Notes: generated by a model not told the origin, from the sequence alone. 64,000 nucleotides of DNA from Lates calcarifer (GCF_001640805.2 NC_066856.1:19163712-19227711), one strand, 5' to 3'; counted from the first letter of the stretch, positions 1 through 13,529 are shown. A program made the numbers and translations.

Positions 1-174
1 CCCTCCCTCGCTTTATGCCTCTTCCTATCAATCAATATTTTCTCTCCCTCTCTCCCTCTCTCTCTCTCTCTCGCTCTCTGTATCCATCAATATCCACTCA
101 AGCCAGCGTGGATGGGGCGGAGGTTTCCATTTTAGGTGTTTAGGCCTGAGCGCACACACTTCCTCCCTCCCTCT

Positions 175-177
<3 letters not shown>

Positions 178-211
<34 letters not shown>

Positions 212-351
212 CCAAGGACGACCACAAACGCACACAAATAACCGCTAAGTGCCGAACCCAAACACTGAAATAGCTCCTTTTGTAAAAATAAGAACCAGCT
301 AGGATTTTTGTTTTCCTGCCCTTTTGTTTGTCTGGACAGGCCAGTGACACA

Positions 352-415
<64 letters not shown>

Positions 416-514
416 TAACACAGTCTCCCACTTCTTGCTCCACAGTCAGAGGTTGTGACCATTTAAACCTTAAGTGGATGAGTTGTTTCCAAGGAATGTC
501 TCATCTATCTGGTG

Positions 515-545
<31 letters not shown>

Positions 546-2491
546 CCTGAACATGTTGAATAAGAGAGTAGAGTGCCATGTGTTTGTGTGTGTGGGCGTT
601 TAAAAGACGCCAGAGAAAGTCAGTCCAGATGGCCGGAGAAGATTAAACACCATCTGCCAACGGGCGCTACGTACACGGCTACACACACACACACACACAC
701 ACAGCTCATGCTATGATGATTTATGAAATCTGAAAAATGACTTCTCTAATAAGGAAATTCATTACTTTTTTAACATTTGTGATAAAGGCCTTTTTTCTTG
801 GGGGGATTCTGAATAATTCAGTCGTCCTTTAATAATCTGAGCGAATGGGGTGAAAAGGGGGAAATGAGGCTTCATTACTCTGTGTGTTTGCAGCTGCTGC
901 GTGTGTGTGTGTGACTTCATATCACATTAGCATGCTGCGGCTAACGCTTGACAGTCCTGGATATCTGTAACCTGTGTGTGTTGGATTTCAGACTTCACTA
1001 AACAAAGAAAATTTACTGGACACAAACACATCTGAACTTCAGTGCAGGGCTGCAACAAATGATCATTTTCATCACTGAGAATAAGTGTTGCAGGGTTTTT
1101 CTGAGTCTTGCTCAACTGTTCTGCACATGTAGTCCTAAAAAAATATACATGTCATGTTTTAGTCTTTTTGCATTTGCCAAGGAAAATAAATCAGTTTTCT
1201 AAGCAGAAAATGTGTTTACAATTTAGCTGATAATGTGGACTTTTTATAATTTTACATTCGAGGAAACAACAGTGTTGCACACTAAAGGAACACTTTACAG
1301 TGTTTCCCATCAGGATCTACTACGCTCAGGTAGATACTCCATCCCTGATTCTGTCCCTGAACATCACGTCTCACATCCACGAGGAGCAGACTGTGGTTGT
1401 ACTCTGTGGTTGTACTGGGCGGCTTCCAGGTCCTGAACAAGAGGATTAATAAAACTAAAAAAAGATCTGAGAGTATCAGGACTGTCGAACACAGGGCCTG
1501 CTGTTATCTCTTCTTTTTATCTTTTCTTCTCAGGTCGGCCGGAAGAAACCCCACCACCGGCGCTCCGTCCAGATGTTCGGGTCGTCCGGCTGTTGTTTCA
1601 CCCACTGAGCTGGAGTCAGAGAGACGACGCAGTCAGGCTGAAACACTCTTCTCAGAGCAGGAGCAGGAAGATTTATGAGTTTGACCAAAAAGTTTGTCTC
1701 AAAAACAGATAAATGATAGAAGATTAATAACGTCTACTGTCCCTGCAGGTTTTTGTGACGCATGCACCGTGTCTAAAACTGGAGGTGTCAGTACAGGTGT
1801 CAAAACGCCCGGCACAAAACATCCTCAGTCTGAGGCGACGTCCTCAAATGTCTGATTCTGTCCAACCAATGCCCCAACACACAGAAAATACAACGCTGCT
1901 CCCGCTGTGAATTAACAGAGCGCTCCGCAAAACGAAACTGAAGTGGAAGAGCAGCCATTTTGACACAGTGGAGGAATCACAGACGGTGCTCGACCAGCGC
2001 ACAGAGCAGGACTTCCAGAGAGCGTTGTGAGCGTGGCAGGAGCTGTGGTTCACTGCACAAGGCGACCACTTCAAGGGGGGTGGTGGCCAAATTTAAATCA
2101 GTTATGGTTTTGCTTGTTACAGGTTCAGTCTCTGAACTTTTCTACATCTCGTATTAAATTTATAGCAAATTCAAACATTTCAGGACCTTAAACCTGCAAA
2201 TGTTTTGCATTTTTCTTGAAAATTAACTGATGATGATGATTTGATTTGATAAAAATAGCTGCTAATTAATGTTTCGCAGCTCTAGTACACTTCCACACTT
2301 CCTCTAATGAAGAAAATTGAGCTTAATTAATTAAATACCAACAACATAACAAAAGCAAACGGTACTTTAAACCATCAAGCGAAATCTGGAAGGAGACAGA
2401 CAGATATTAAAGTTGTTGGTCAGCATCAGTGTCTCTCCCACAGTGAATAAGTGACCTCATCCTGGGCCCAAACATGATACTGTGTCTGTCC

Positions 2492-2532
<41 letters not shown>

Positions 2533-2649
2533 CTGAGCAGCAGCAGATGGCAGCAGATGTTGGTTGGTCCCTCAGAGAGCAGCGATGTTCCTAACACTGT
2601 CTGGAAACCATTTTCTGCCTCGCTGGGGGCATCACTGAGTGTGAGAGTG

Positions 2650-2694
<45 letters not shown>

Positions 2695-3397
2695 CTCAAC
2701 AATGAGCAGTGCAGTCAGCATGTGACGCGAGGCGAGTGTGTTGCCTTCTCGCAGTCGTAACTGAACTGGCGATGATGAGTGTGTGTTATCGACTCAGCAG
2801 ACTTGAATGTGAGTGTGTTGTAAATGTGTGTGTGTGAAGGATTTGATAATGACGGGGTGTGTGAGTGTGTCTGTGTGTGTGTGTGTGTGTGATCTTGTTC
2901 TTCTATCGCTGCGAGGACCAAACTGTGAGTTTTAAACCATGGAAGTTTTTTTTACCTGTATCATGTTATTTTGCCTTTTTTTAAAAATAGAGCATTTAAA
3001 CATTTAAAAGGACAAAAAATCAACACAAACACATTAAGAAATCATTAGAGGAATCACAGATTGTCACATTTAAAGCTGCAATAATTAGTCGATAAGTTGT
3101 TCAAGAGTCTAAAACCCAGAGATACTAAGTTCCGATCATGTTGATGAATAAATGCATTAAATCCTGACATTTCAGAGGCTGGAAGCTGAAAATATTTGGT
3201 GTTTTTAGCTTTAAAAAATACTAAAGTTCTGATAATTCTAGTTAAAATAATAGTTGTCAGTGATTGTCAATGCAGATCTGGTTGAGAGGATGAACACAGG
3301 GTCCTCGCAAGTATAGAAACACTCACGTCAGCTTCACACCAAAGACTTCAGCAACGTGACACAGAGAGCTGCCTCATTACCCAATTTAACCTGAGAC

Positions 3398-3428
<31 letters not shown>

Positions 3429-3552
3429 TCACACTCTGTTAAACCAGTGGAATAAGTCAAACTCACTCATTAACAGCTTTATAATATATTCATCCTCACA
3501 TCCTTGTGACGTTCATACCGTTTTCACATCTAGCTTCTTGCTGCAGAGGTTG

Positions 3553-3607
<55 letters not shown>

Positions 3608-3720
3608 CAGACTCTGGAGAGTGAGGTAATGAGTGCTCAGCCCTTCTCAGACAGTCGATCCATAAGCCATCTCCTCTGCATTTAAAAAAATCGATGCGTG
3701 CAGCTGCCCTGCCTGCCGCC

Positions 3721-3756
<36 letters not shown>
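178..3756. repeat. Dense cluster of (CA)n / (GT)n microsatellites
   Basis: Long dinucleotide runs at about 178-209, 350-375, 386-411, 515-541, 681-702, 2491-2531 (CA), 2655-2693 (GT), 3400-3426 (CA), 3555-3604 (GT) and 3722-3754 (CA). A (CT)n tract is at 41-75. The stretch lies in an rps6ka3 intron to the left of coding exon 2. Open frames made of repeated THTHTH or CVCVCV are artefacts of these runs. Confidence 0.95.
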
Positions 3757-3757
<1 letters not shown>

Positions 3758-6485
3758 CTAGGAAGACCCTCAAGTAAGATCAGAGTCTGATTCTCTTTTA
3801 TTTTTCACTGCATTTGTCCACAAACCTCAACCTTCCTTTGCCGTATTGTAAATCTTTTATCATCTCAGAGGAGGTGAACCTGTGCAGTGTCTCATAATGA
3901 AAACAGCAGAGATTAGAGAAACGTTCAGAAAAAAATGATCTGCATACACGACTTAATCATTTGTGTGCAGGAATGACTAATTTGTGCTCCCAGTTTAATC
4001 ACGTGTACAAATTAGAGTTCTCCATGCTCCTTTTATCGGAGAAAAATAAATATATTTCTATTCTATTTCGCATTTATCTTGTGACCTCTTCAGGCTGCAA
4101 ACCCCTGCTCTAATCCAACATGTCCACAGCTTGAACTACCTTCTTGTCTTTTTTATCAGCTGTTTGTTTGTTATACGACGACTTTTCTTTAGCTTTATTT
4201 ACTAAACGTGTGTCTGTGTCTTGATTAGGGTCCAGAGTCCAGGACTTTAGTCTGACATGTATTATTTCTGCAGATGTACTCGAGCGTTGTCAACAAACCT
4301 GAACCTAAAAACCACAGGGGGAAGCACCTTCATTTATTGCAGTGTTACTGCTTGTTTTAACGCCACGGCTCATTGCATCCCGGCTTTCTGTGTCAATACG
4401 ATGCAAATGTTATCATTAATATTCAAACATCTTATCAGTTCAGCTCCAGCACAAATAAAACCCTCATAAACTACATCTGCTGCTGCTGCTCTCTGCTCAG
4501 ATTAGCTGCTGGTCACACACACACACACAACCCAGCCTCTGGGTTTTAATCAGAATACACCCAGACACGTTTCATTTCCAGAGGAGAAGAGCTCAATCTG
4601 ACGGAGATTTCCGAGGATCAGACCTGTCCGCGGCGCTGACAGCTCTCGTCAAAAACGAGCTGAAAATTACAGACTGAGCGGCTCGGCGTGGACGTGAGGC
4701 TGAGTCATCACACTCCTTCGCCTCACCCAGAGCGACAAGTTCACTTGCACAGGTATAATGAGAGACCAGTAGCTGTCATTTCTACACAGGTTTCCAGCTG
4801 TTTTATGTTCACTGCAGACAGAAAACAGAGAAGCCGCTCACAGCTGCAACATTCAGACTGATTGAGATGGAGATGAGGCTCTGGAGAGAGCTTCCAAAAC
4901 AAAAACAAAGTATTAAATCTTAAAAAACAGTTGTGCCCTCGCTTGTTTCGTCGGTTGTGGTCTCATGCTGTTTATTTGTCATTTGACAGCACATATATTG
5001 CACAATTTCCTGTTACCAACTGCACAAACACTAAACCCTGATACATGATTACAGCTTTATTATATTTCAGTTTTTATCTCCGAACACGCTTTTGCTCTGG
5101 TTTGTGTTTGTATGTGCAGGTTGAAATTGGGACACATCATATGGGACTGCTCCAACTCCTCTCAAACACTGTGAAGTGTGAGGTGTAGTATGATGGCAGG
5201 GAAATAAGACACTGCACCATTTCACACTGAAAATGATGCAAGACGTGTGGTAATAACTGCTGTGTCAACCTGCCCCTTCAGTGTGAGAGAGCTGCGAAAC
5301 GAGTGAAGTTAAAACGAACAATTATCGTGTGACTTTCAGTGGTGGAAGAAGTATTCAGATCCTTTACTTTGTCCTGTCCAGATTTACTGACACTTGTTGT
5401 GGATGGAAAAATAAGTCCACTTTTTGTTTAACCACAAACATCTCTATATGTCAATACCAGACTCCATAGAGAAAAACAGGGATTTAACACAGGAGCTGCT
5501 GGAATACCACTGCCTCCATCTGTTAGTGTGTCTGTGTTACTGTGAGACTTTCAGTGGTGGAAGAAGTAATCAGATACTTTACTGAAGTAAAAGTACCACA
5601 CAAGTAACACAGACACACTAACAGATGGAGGCAGTGGTAGATCAGCAGCTCCTGTGTTCTCTGTGACATAAAATCTCTGTTTTTGTCAATGGAGTCTGGT
5701 ACTGATATATAGAGATGTTTCTGGTTAAACTAAAAGGATCTTCCTCTTTAATAAAAAGCTCTTTCTCTGTAGGAATCCTCTCCATAATCCTCTCCTCTCC
5801 TTCTGAGAACTTTAGTGGACGTACTTCATGATGGTCAGATACACCGTTCTTGCTTAATACTGCACCGACTCCAAAGATTTTTGTCCCTATCAATTATTTA
5901 CACCCAAAAACACGAGAAAAGAAGCTTCAGAAATATCAGAGTAAATATCAACATCTAATCCAGAAATAACTCCTGGAATATGATGAACATCAGTAATAAA
6001 TGATGGTATCAAGCAGCGCAGAGGATCTGAGGGAGGTTTTTTTGCTTTAAGATGACTCATGACTTTAATAGTGAGCCGCACTGAGCTCCACTTTGATACC
6101 AGCAATTATCCTGCAGGAGTAGGCGTCAGTTTTCTCAAACAGTGGATAAATTATCTGAGAGCAAAACTCTGCTTTGTGTGAATGCAACTGAAACTCACAC
6201 ACACGAGGTCGGACACGTGTGGATGTATAAATGACCGGAAGGGCTGTTTACTCGTCAATAGCAGCCAAAGTCAGACTGCATATCACACACACATACACAC
6301 ACACACACACACACAGGCAGCTGCCACCAGTGAGCTCAGAGCTGCTGTGAGTGCAAACAGAGCGTTCGCTATGTTTACGACTGAAGCCCGGCTAAATGTC
6401 AGGCAAGACTAACAGAAACCTCCAAACACAATCTGGAGCCTCCTCTGCGTTTGACGTGAAAACCCAGAGCGGGAGGTGGACTTAC
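3757..6485. other. rps6ka3 intron, no further gene seen
   Basis: Non-coding sequence between the microsatellite cluster and rps6ka3 exon 2. It contains one copy of the foldback repeat family (described separately at 5330-5960) and short CA runs near 4515 and 6285-6315. I see no splice-flanked coding exon on either strand. Confidence 0.6.
5330..5960. repeat. Foldback dispersed repeat, copy 1
   Basis: The left arm (about 5440-5535) and right arm (about 5600-5715) are inverted copies of each other. Both carry the words AGATGGAGGCAGTGG and TGGAGTCTGGTA in opposite orientation, around a centre with GGTGGAAGAAGTAATCAGA. The right side continues (TCTTTAATAAAAAGCTCT, then CTCCAAAGATTTTTGTCCC). Partial or full copies recur at 16365-16445, 28855-28945, 40500-40890 and 42240-42670. 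The long inverted arms suggest a non-autonomous foldback DNA element. The family name was not determined. Confidence 0.75.
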
Positions 6486-9400
6486 GGTGCAGCCAGGCAT
6501 GGAGTCGTCCTCGCCCACCGAGTCCTCCGGATCGTGATGAGCATCCTGTAATCACACAGAGAGAAAAAGGACGTCAGGCGTTAACACACCTGACACGCAG
6601 CGGTGACAGGGGAATCAGCCCCTGCTCCCTGTGTGATCCTGCCGGGCGCCTGCGACGTCACCGCCTCAGGTTGAAACACGTTCACCTGAAACTGAAAACA
6701 CCTCCACATCGCTGCACATACCGACTGTGCAGGCCTGTTTCTGACCTGACACTTCACACCTCAGTGACGACCTGTCACATTTATCTTTGCTGCAGAAGAA
6801 AAGAAGTTTTTCTCACTATTAATCTGCTCATGAGTGACCGAATAAAGAGATTCATTCTGCTGCCTACATAACTAGTTTGTTCTGATTGTTATGCTTCCAG
6901 TCAAGAGGTGAAGAGAGTAGGCGTCTTTTATTTTGAAAGCCCCCTATCATCACCATCTCCCTCCTGCTCCCTGAGAGAGATGAATCAAACTAGAGTTCAA
7001 ATTAAAACCCAAAAAAAAAGGATTAAAAAAGTCCCCAGACGGTCGCAGCGTGAGATTCATCAGCGAGGCCACCAAACTCAGACTCGCCTCAGCCAAAAAG
7101 GGAGAAGCAAAAACAACAGATATGAATTAGCATTACGTAAGGCAGATTAGCAGCCTGTCTGCTTCCCTGCTGGAACAACAGCTGCGATTCAGACACTGAT
7201 AGCACTGATACTACGGCCTGACAAAAACAATAACAACAATAAAAGCGATTATGGTGATTATTTACTTTGCCGGTAAGTGCAGAGCTGGGGGGATAAAGCC
7301 TGAAGCAGCAGGGTGGGAGAAAGAGAGGAGGAGATGGACGGCAGAGACAGAGAGAGAGAGTGATGGATTATGATGAGAAAGAGGAAGAATCATGCAGAGA
7401 GAGAAGGTGACAGAGAGGACAGGGCTCTGGTTTCTCTCTGAGTGAAGGACTGAGCAGCTTCTCTGATCTGATGCAGGAGGTTTCAGTCTGACAGAAGCGA
7501 GACAATATAAGATCTATCTGGGGGATAATCACACTCAAAGTTCTCTAACTACAGCTGGAGTGGGAGTATAATCAGTTCGCTATGGGCCACAGCTTGAGCC
7601 CTGCTTTTCTTTCATGCCTATTTTGGTTTAAATTTTACTAATTAGCCTCATTAAAAGTACGCCGAATTAGCACTTAGCTGTTCCTGTTTGTAGTGTAGCC
7701 ATGACTGAACAGACATCTATCACTGCTTTAACTTGACGCTGGAGAAAACTTAAAAACGTGATAATTCTCAGGCGAGTTCTGCAGTTATCGAATCGGAAAA
7801 CACGTGTCTCATGTTTGCGTGTTCAGATCTGACTCAGAGAAGAAGCATGAATGCACCGATCGGACGCTAAGGGTTTTATAATCTCTTAATTGCAGTGGGT
7901 TAAATTACAATAACAAACCTCCACGCACCTGTCCCTGTCCCTCACCTGGAGTATTGACATTAGCGTCAGAAACGGTCAAGCACTGAACACCAACCTGGAT
8001 ACGTTGGGGCCTTTGCATTTACACCTGGCATTAATAAGCATTATCGTTACCTTGAGTGTGCCTGCGCTGTAATCGGATATCATTATGCAAAAAATATGCA
8101 GAGCTGGCAGGTTTACCAAGAAACACAGTGCATCCCAGGTCAGGGGAAGTGATACTGCTGCATGGGCTTCACATATTTTTCCTTGGTAGAGGAAGCGTTT
8201 GGTTGTGGGTTTTTTGTTGATTCACATGTTGTATGTAAAGTTATTAATAGATAACCAGCAGCCTGACTGAGAGAGTTAAAGTCATTTTACTACAGAATTT
8301 CCCTTTCTGTGTCCCAGTCCCTCCACCACAGCTCAGCAGGGAAACAAAGAGGGAATTTTGCACTGAAAAGGAAAATATCTGCTTGATTTGTCTGACTCAG
8401 ACTGCTTGATGCCGTTTATTAGCTTCTAGCTGAACTTACTGAAACATTTTCTGCACAAAAAAAGTGTTTGTCTGTCGCTTCAGGGCAAGTACGGACAGGA
8501 GGAACAATTACAGCATCTCCTTCAGTGTTTCTATGGAAGGGAGGGATTATGACAGCTTTGAGAAATGTGGACCTGTCCTTTAAGTTTGTGGCCAAACTGT
8601 ACAGATTACATTTACACCTGGCTGTGATCCAGTCATGAATGAATGAGCCTGTTTTCAGATGTGATTGAACAGCATTCTGATGTGTACAATGTGCACAACA
8701 CCTGCACAAACATCTGTTTGTTTGGTTTTTTGTCGACTTATTTACACAGAAATTTCCTGCTTTAAATGATAGATGTTGAGGAGCAAAGCTGTTTCTGTTT
8801 AGGTGAATTAGAAACTGATGTGCATGAAAAAGGCTTTAGACACCACTCCACCCACATCTCTAGACAGCTGTCGAAGAAATTCAGCAGATTTTAACCTGAA
8901 AGCTAAAAGGGATTCTGCAGTAAAACACAGGTATTTAAACAGATCCATCTCACCCTGGAAACAATACACAGGACCTGTTCGTCAGGTGTGAGGGTGGATT
9001 AGTTTGAATTACAGTTACATTAAACAGAAGAAGTGGTTCTGGCTCCACGTGTTTGATGCTATCTAAATCTGCTGATGAGTCACACCTGAGATTTCTGCCA
9101 ACACCCAAACACAACAGACGCAAACTGAGGTTTTAGCTGACATATCAAGGTGGATATATTGGTGTTTTTTTAACTGATAACTGATAAAACAAGTGATTAA
9201 AATGGGGATTTTATACACAAAATAATCTCAGTTGCAGCCCTGGATTAATTAATCGATCAGCTGTTAATTGATTTAAGTTTTCAACTTCTCATGTGAGAAT
9301 GTGATGATTTTATTTGTCTTACATGATATTAAACTGAATATATTTGGGTTTTGGATAAAACAAGATATCTGCATGTGTCATTTTGGCATTTTCAATTATT

Positions 9401-12400
9401 TTATGATATTTTACACACAAAATAATTCAATCAGTAACTAAAATAATCCTTAGTTGCAGCTTTAGATTGATCCATTAGTTGATTAGTCAATCTTCTTAAT
9501 GATATCAGTCATTTTTTTACGCAAAACACCAGAAATTTGCTAGTTTTAACTTTTATATGATTTTTGTCATTTAATTGAGTTTTAGACTGTTAACAAATTA
9601 ATTCAATCAGTGATTAAAATAATCATTAGTTGCAGCCATTTACTGATTAGTCAACCTAATAAATGATGTCAGTCAGAGTGGGTGGTTAGAACTTCTCAAA
9701 TGTGAGGATTTGATGATTTTAATTGTCTTGTATGATATTAAACTGAATATATTTGGGTTTTAAAAGACGTGATTTGAATACGTCACTTTGTGCTCTGGGA
9801 ACGAATAATGGGCATTTTTTAAATTATGTTCTGACCTTTATACATAAAACAATACATTTATAATGAGAGTTATCATCAGTTGCAGCCTTAGAGGGGATTT
9901 TATTAAATTGTGCCACTTCCTTCAGCTTCCTAACACACTTCTTTCATGTGGTGATAAAACATCTGAGCGTGCAGATGCATTGCTGCCGCCATCTTCATCT
10001 ACAGTCATCAGCTGCAGCTCTCTGCTCTTTGTGTGCATGTTGAATGATCTTGTCTTCGGGGCAAAAATCCTCCAGCAGTATCACAACTTCAGCACTCGCC
10101 CCTTTGTGTGTGTGTGTGAGTGTGTTTTTTGTTCTGCAGTGGCCTAGAAAAAGCCGGTACGGCAGCTTACGCTCCGCTATCAGACACATGATCGCTGCAC
10201 GTCGAAAGGGCTTAGAGGTGTAACACAGGGGTCAAAGGTCAGTTTCATTGAGCAGAGCAGTCAGCACGTTCCTGTCTGGTCGATAGCGAGGTGAAAAGAG
10301 GTGGCGTGGGGACGCGGCGAGCAGGTACGAGCTTGTTAGGAGGCCAGACAGAGAGAGAGAAGCCGGCTGCAGTGACTCAGTGCATTTTTGTGTTTCAGCA
10401 CGATCGTGAATCAGGTTTGATTATTCACAATCTGCCTACAGACTGACACACACACATGCACGCAGCCATTTCTCCAAGCAGCCTTTGTGACACCTCATAC
10501 AGGAAATGGACACACACACACACACACAGACGTAAGCTCTTCCTGAATCATGCAGGCGCAGTGGCACCGCCTCCTGCTCTTTATCAAGATTCAAGAACTT
10601 GTAGGAAGGAAGAACTGGGGAAGAAAAAAAAACAATGCACTCACTCAGGAGCTGTTTTTGTTTCAGTCCTCTATCTCAGTGTTGGAGACAAAGACCTTTT
10701 TACATCACAGGAATCCCACACTCTGACTTTGCCAATTTGCATCCATTGTTTTTCTGCCCCACACCAAAAAAAAAAAAAATCACATCAAATCAAAACCACT
10801 ACGAGGGCTTTTCCTCACTCGCCTGTTACTTACCTGTTAGTAACCTGTCACCTTAACGTGCTTCTCGTCTTTACAAGGTCATTTATTGTCAGTAATAACC
10901 AGCTGTTGTACGTGTTTCAACGCTGAAATGACTAGTTGGTCGACAAAAATAATAAATCACAGGCTATTTCGATATCTGATTCATTGTCTAATTAATTTTC
11001 TTAGGGAAAAACACCAATTGATTACCTTGATTGAGCTACTGAAAAGTGAGGATTTGCTGCTTTTGTTTGCCTTATATGATAAAAAGTGAACTATTTTGGG
11101 GTTTTTGACTCTTGCTAAGATAAAAACACACAATTTGAAGACGTCATCTTGAGTTTTATATCTTGCATTTTCAGTCAGTTTATAGACTACATAAGCTGCA
11201 GCCCTGTGATATCCTCTATCCCACAATTTAGCACTTTAACGTGGCTATGACATCCCTACAAATGACATTAGAGTGAACTGAGATGAGATTAAAAAACACC
11301 ATATAGTTCAGTAAAGTACTCACACTGTTATACAACAGAAAACTATAAAACATTACATTTAAATTGACTTGAAACAGCTTTAACAGTGAGGATTAACAGG
11401 CAGAAATAAAGTCATAATTAACCGTATTATTGTACTTGATGGTACTGTGTCTGATCTGATTCTCCTGTTAGTGTGCTCAGAGTGATATTATGATACTTAA
11501 TGCTGCTTTTTCATCAATATGGCATCACTTTAACATCCTTACAGCAGGTTAAAGGCTAGCTGTGTGAATTTAAGCTTCTTCTGTTCCCATACGACAACAT
11601 TTTAAGCCTCTGTTTTCTCTTACAGAGCATATAGAAGTACCATATTGTGTAGTTTGTACTGGCATTATGGTACTTTATGTATTTGTGCCTGCTGTAATAT
11701 TACTTTCAGACTTGTAGATAGTCTCGGCAGCATGTTTTTCTACCTCAGAGATACTTTTAATCACTCTAATGTTCCTACAGGAGCTTACATGGCTGCTGCT
11801 GTTACTAGTCATCTAACAAGGGCTTAAAAAGCTGATTTATACTGAGTCACACAGTGGTGACTTGAGTTGAGAGTGAAGTGACACTTCATGGCCTCATACG
11901 TTTGTGTACTCAGACTGCTCTTAATGGTGTTTTTAATCTAATTTGGGGTTGTTCTACTGTCTTTACAGGAGCTTAAAGAGTGGCTGCAGCTGTTAATAAT
12001 GATTTAATCTAATTGTCACTAACTGCATTGTCGCAGTTTTGTACTTTAGTATATTTTTAGCCTCACAATTCAGCTCTTTAACATTCCTTTAAAGATGTGT
12101 AGCACATATTTGGTTGTTTACACTGACAATAAGGTACTTTATAGCATTTTAATACTTCTACATAGAGGCTTAGAGCATGTTTGTGTACTCAGAGTAATAA
12201 TTTAATCACACCTGGTGTCCCTGTAAGAGCTTAAAGACTGGCTGCAGCTGTTGATACTGAATTCACCTTATTGCCACTACCTGTATTTGTACTTAAATAC
12301 ATTCTTAGCCTCACAGTTTAGCACTTTAACACAGCAATGACATTCCTATGGGGATTTTTTAGCACATAACTGGCAGTTAACAGTGACAGTATGGTACTTT

Positions 12401-12759
12401 ATAGTGTCTGTGTGTGCTGTGGTGCTAATTCACTTCCACACAGAGCATGAGTGTGTGCTCAGAGTGATCTTACACCACTTTAAGGTGTATTTTAATCACG
12501 CGTTGTGGCTTTAAGAGCGGCTGCAGGTGTGGATAATTCTCCAGTGGTGACTTTAAGGTGTGTTTTAGCATTAAATCTCATCCTGTGTGGTGTATTTTTG
12601 GTGTAATATCTCTCTACTACGTGACTGCAGCCGGAGTGAAAGTCAGTCAACTGTCAGTCAAAGTCTCCCCCCGGTGTGTTTATATGACCGCCTCACCTCT
12701 CCTGCCGTCCCCCCCAGTGGCATCTTCTGCCAGGGATCTGCCAACTGAGCCAGGGGCAT
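6486..12759 (-). CDS. rps6ka3: Ribosomal protein S6 kinase alpha-3 (RSK2), N-terminal exons only
   Basis: A growth-factor-activated Ser/Thr kinase acting downstream of ERK in cytoplasm and nucleus. Only the N-terminal tail is here. Coding exon 1 is 12697-12759 (63 nt, 21 codons, GTGAGG donor) and starts MPLAQLADPWQKM, the hallmark start of RSK2. Coding exon 2 is 6486-6545 (60 nt, 20 codons, phase 0, preceded by TTACAG and followed by GTAAGT); its acidic product begins DAHHDPEDSVGEDDS and ends MPGCT. This acidic stretch fits the variable region before the N-terminal kinase domain. I found no kinase-domain exon (for example one for GQGSFGK) in 1-6485, so the rest lies beyond the left edge. Intron 1 is about 6.15 kb and holds several repeats. 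Exon 1 is identified by sequence; exon 2 is an inference from frame, splice sites and composition. Confidence 0.85.
9226..9890. repeat. Three to four serial copies of an AT-rich dispersed repeat
   Basis: The phrase AGTTGCAGC recurs at about 9230, 9452, 9630 and 9877. Each time it is preceded by AAAATAATC-like sequence and followed by GATTAGTCAAT-like or GATTAATTAATCGAT-like sequence and TATGAT-rich stretches. The phrase GATATTAAACTGAATATATT occurs twice (near 9326 and 9734). Similar diverged copies appear near 3075, 10926, 20530, 22690, 36570, 48750 and 50480, so this is a dispersed family that has inserted or duplicated serially here. Confidence 0.65.
11220..12560. repeat. Degenerate long-period tandem repeat
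   Basis: Units of roughly 270-280 bp share an ordered set of words: GTGTACTCAGA (near 11903, 12183 and, as GTGTGCTCAGAG, 12452), GGAGCTTAAAGA or AAGAGCTTAAAGA, GGCTGCAGCTGTT, TAGCCTCACA, TTTAGCACTTTAACA and GGTACTTTATAG. About four to five worn units can be made out inside rps6ka3 intron 1. No open frame is kept across units. Confidence 0.6.
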
Positions 12760-13152
12760 CTTTCCCTTCTTCTCCTCCCTCTACTTTTCTTTCTTCTTCT
12801 TCTTTTTTTATTCCTCTTTTCTGGTCCGGTGTTGTCGTCCCTCCCTCGGTCGACACTTTCAGCTCAGCCTCCTTCTTTCTTCTCTTTTCTTTTTTAGGAT
12901 TAATTAAAAGCTCCGGTCTCTCTCCGCTTGTCTGGGACCGAACCGCCGCGGAGCCCACCAACCGACCGACCAACCGACCGACCGAGCCGAGCCGAGCCGA
13001 GGGAACACGGTCTAATTCCGGATCTGCTGTGGCGCTCAGACCGCCCCTTCCTCCATAGAGACAAACATGAGAAAAAAGGCAGCGGGGAGGAGGACGCCCT
13101 TTTTCGGAAACTGATTGACTCAACACACCCGCGGTTATCTCTCTATCTGGTC

Positions 13153-13184
<32 letters not shown>

Positions 13185-13285
13185 CACTCTCTCACTTCCG
13201 TTGTTTCCCAATATGGCGGCCGGTGTCGGCTTACCTGTCCGTCAGACCGCCGCGTCACGCTTGCGTCACGCCAGGAGGCGGCATC
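12760..13285 (-). promoter_or_regulatory. rps6ka3: rps6ka3 5' UTR / CpG-rich promoter region
   Basis: GC-rich, CpG-rich stretch upstream of the rps6ka3 start codon (ATG at 12757-12759). It contains a repeated CCGACCGAC run near 12960-12990, a long (CT)n tract near 13155-13175 and an exact CAANATGGCGGC YY1-type site at 13209-13220. Open frames on both strands here are best read as UTR, since no splice-supported continuation exists. The transcription start is inferred to lie near the YY1 site. Confidence 0.6.
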
Positions 13286-13529
13286 CTTAGGTAATAAGAA
13301 AAGTAAACTTGGATCCACTTTGCCTCTATCTTTACTCTGGGTTTCTACTGATAGAGATGACGTCATTTACAGCTAATTGGTCGTTTCTGACGAAATATAA
13401 TTCAATTAGATTGATTAAATATTGATTATAATGTCTGACTGAATCTTTCAAACAGTGAGAAAGCTGTTAGAACAACTGGACTGTGCCTCTCACAGTTAAT
13501 ATTTCTGGTTTGAAAGTCAAAGAGCTTAA

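Larger units (their letters stand above)
6546..12696. other. rps6ka3 intron 1
   Basis: A 6.15-kb intron with no recognised gene. It contains a CA run near 10513-10528, serial copies of a dispersed repeat at 9226-9890, another copy near 10926-11210, and a degenerate long-period tandem repeat at about 11220-12560. Open frames here lack splice support or similarity I can recognise. Confidence 0.6.

Noticed and set aside
28..603. Frames made of CVCVCV or THTHTH repeats
   Set aside because: Produced by (CA)n/(GT)n microsatellites, not coding.
12558..13126. Open frames of 148-166 codons on both strands at the rps6ka3 promoter
   Set aside because: They overlap the true first exon (MPLAQLADPWQKM) and CpG/pyrimidine-rich UTR; no splice-supported continuation.
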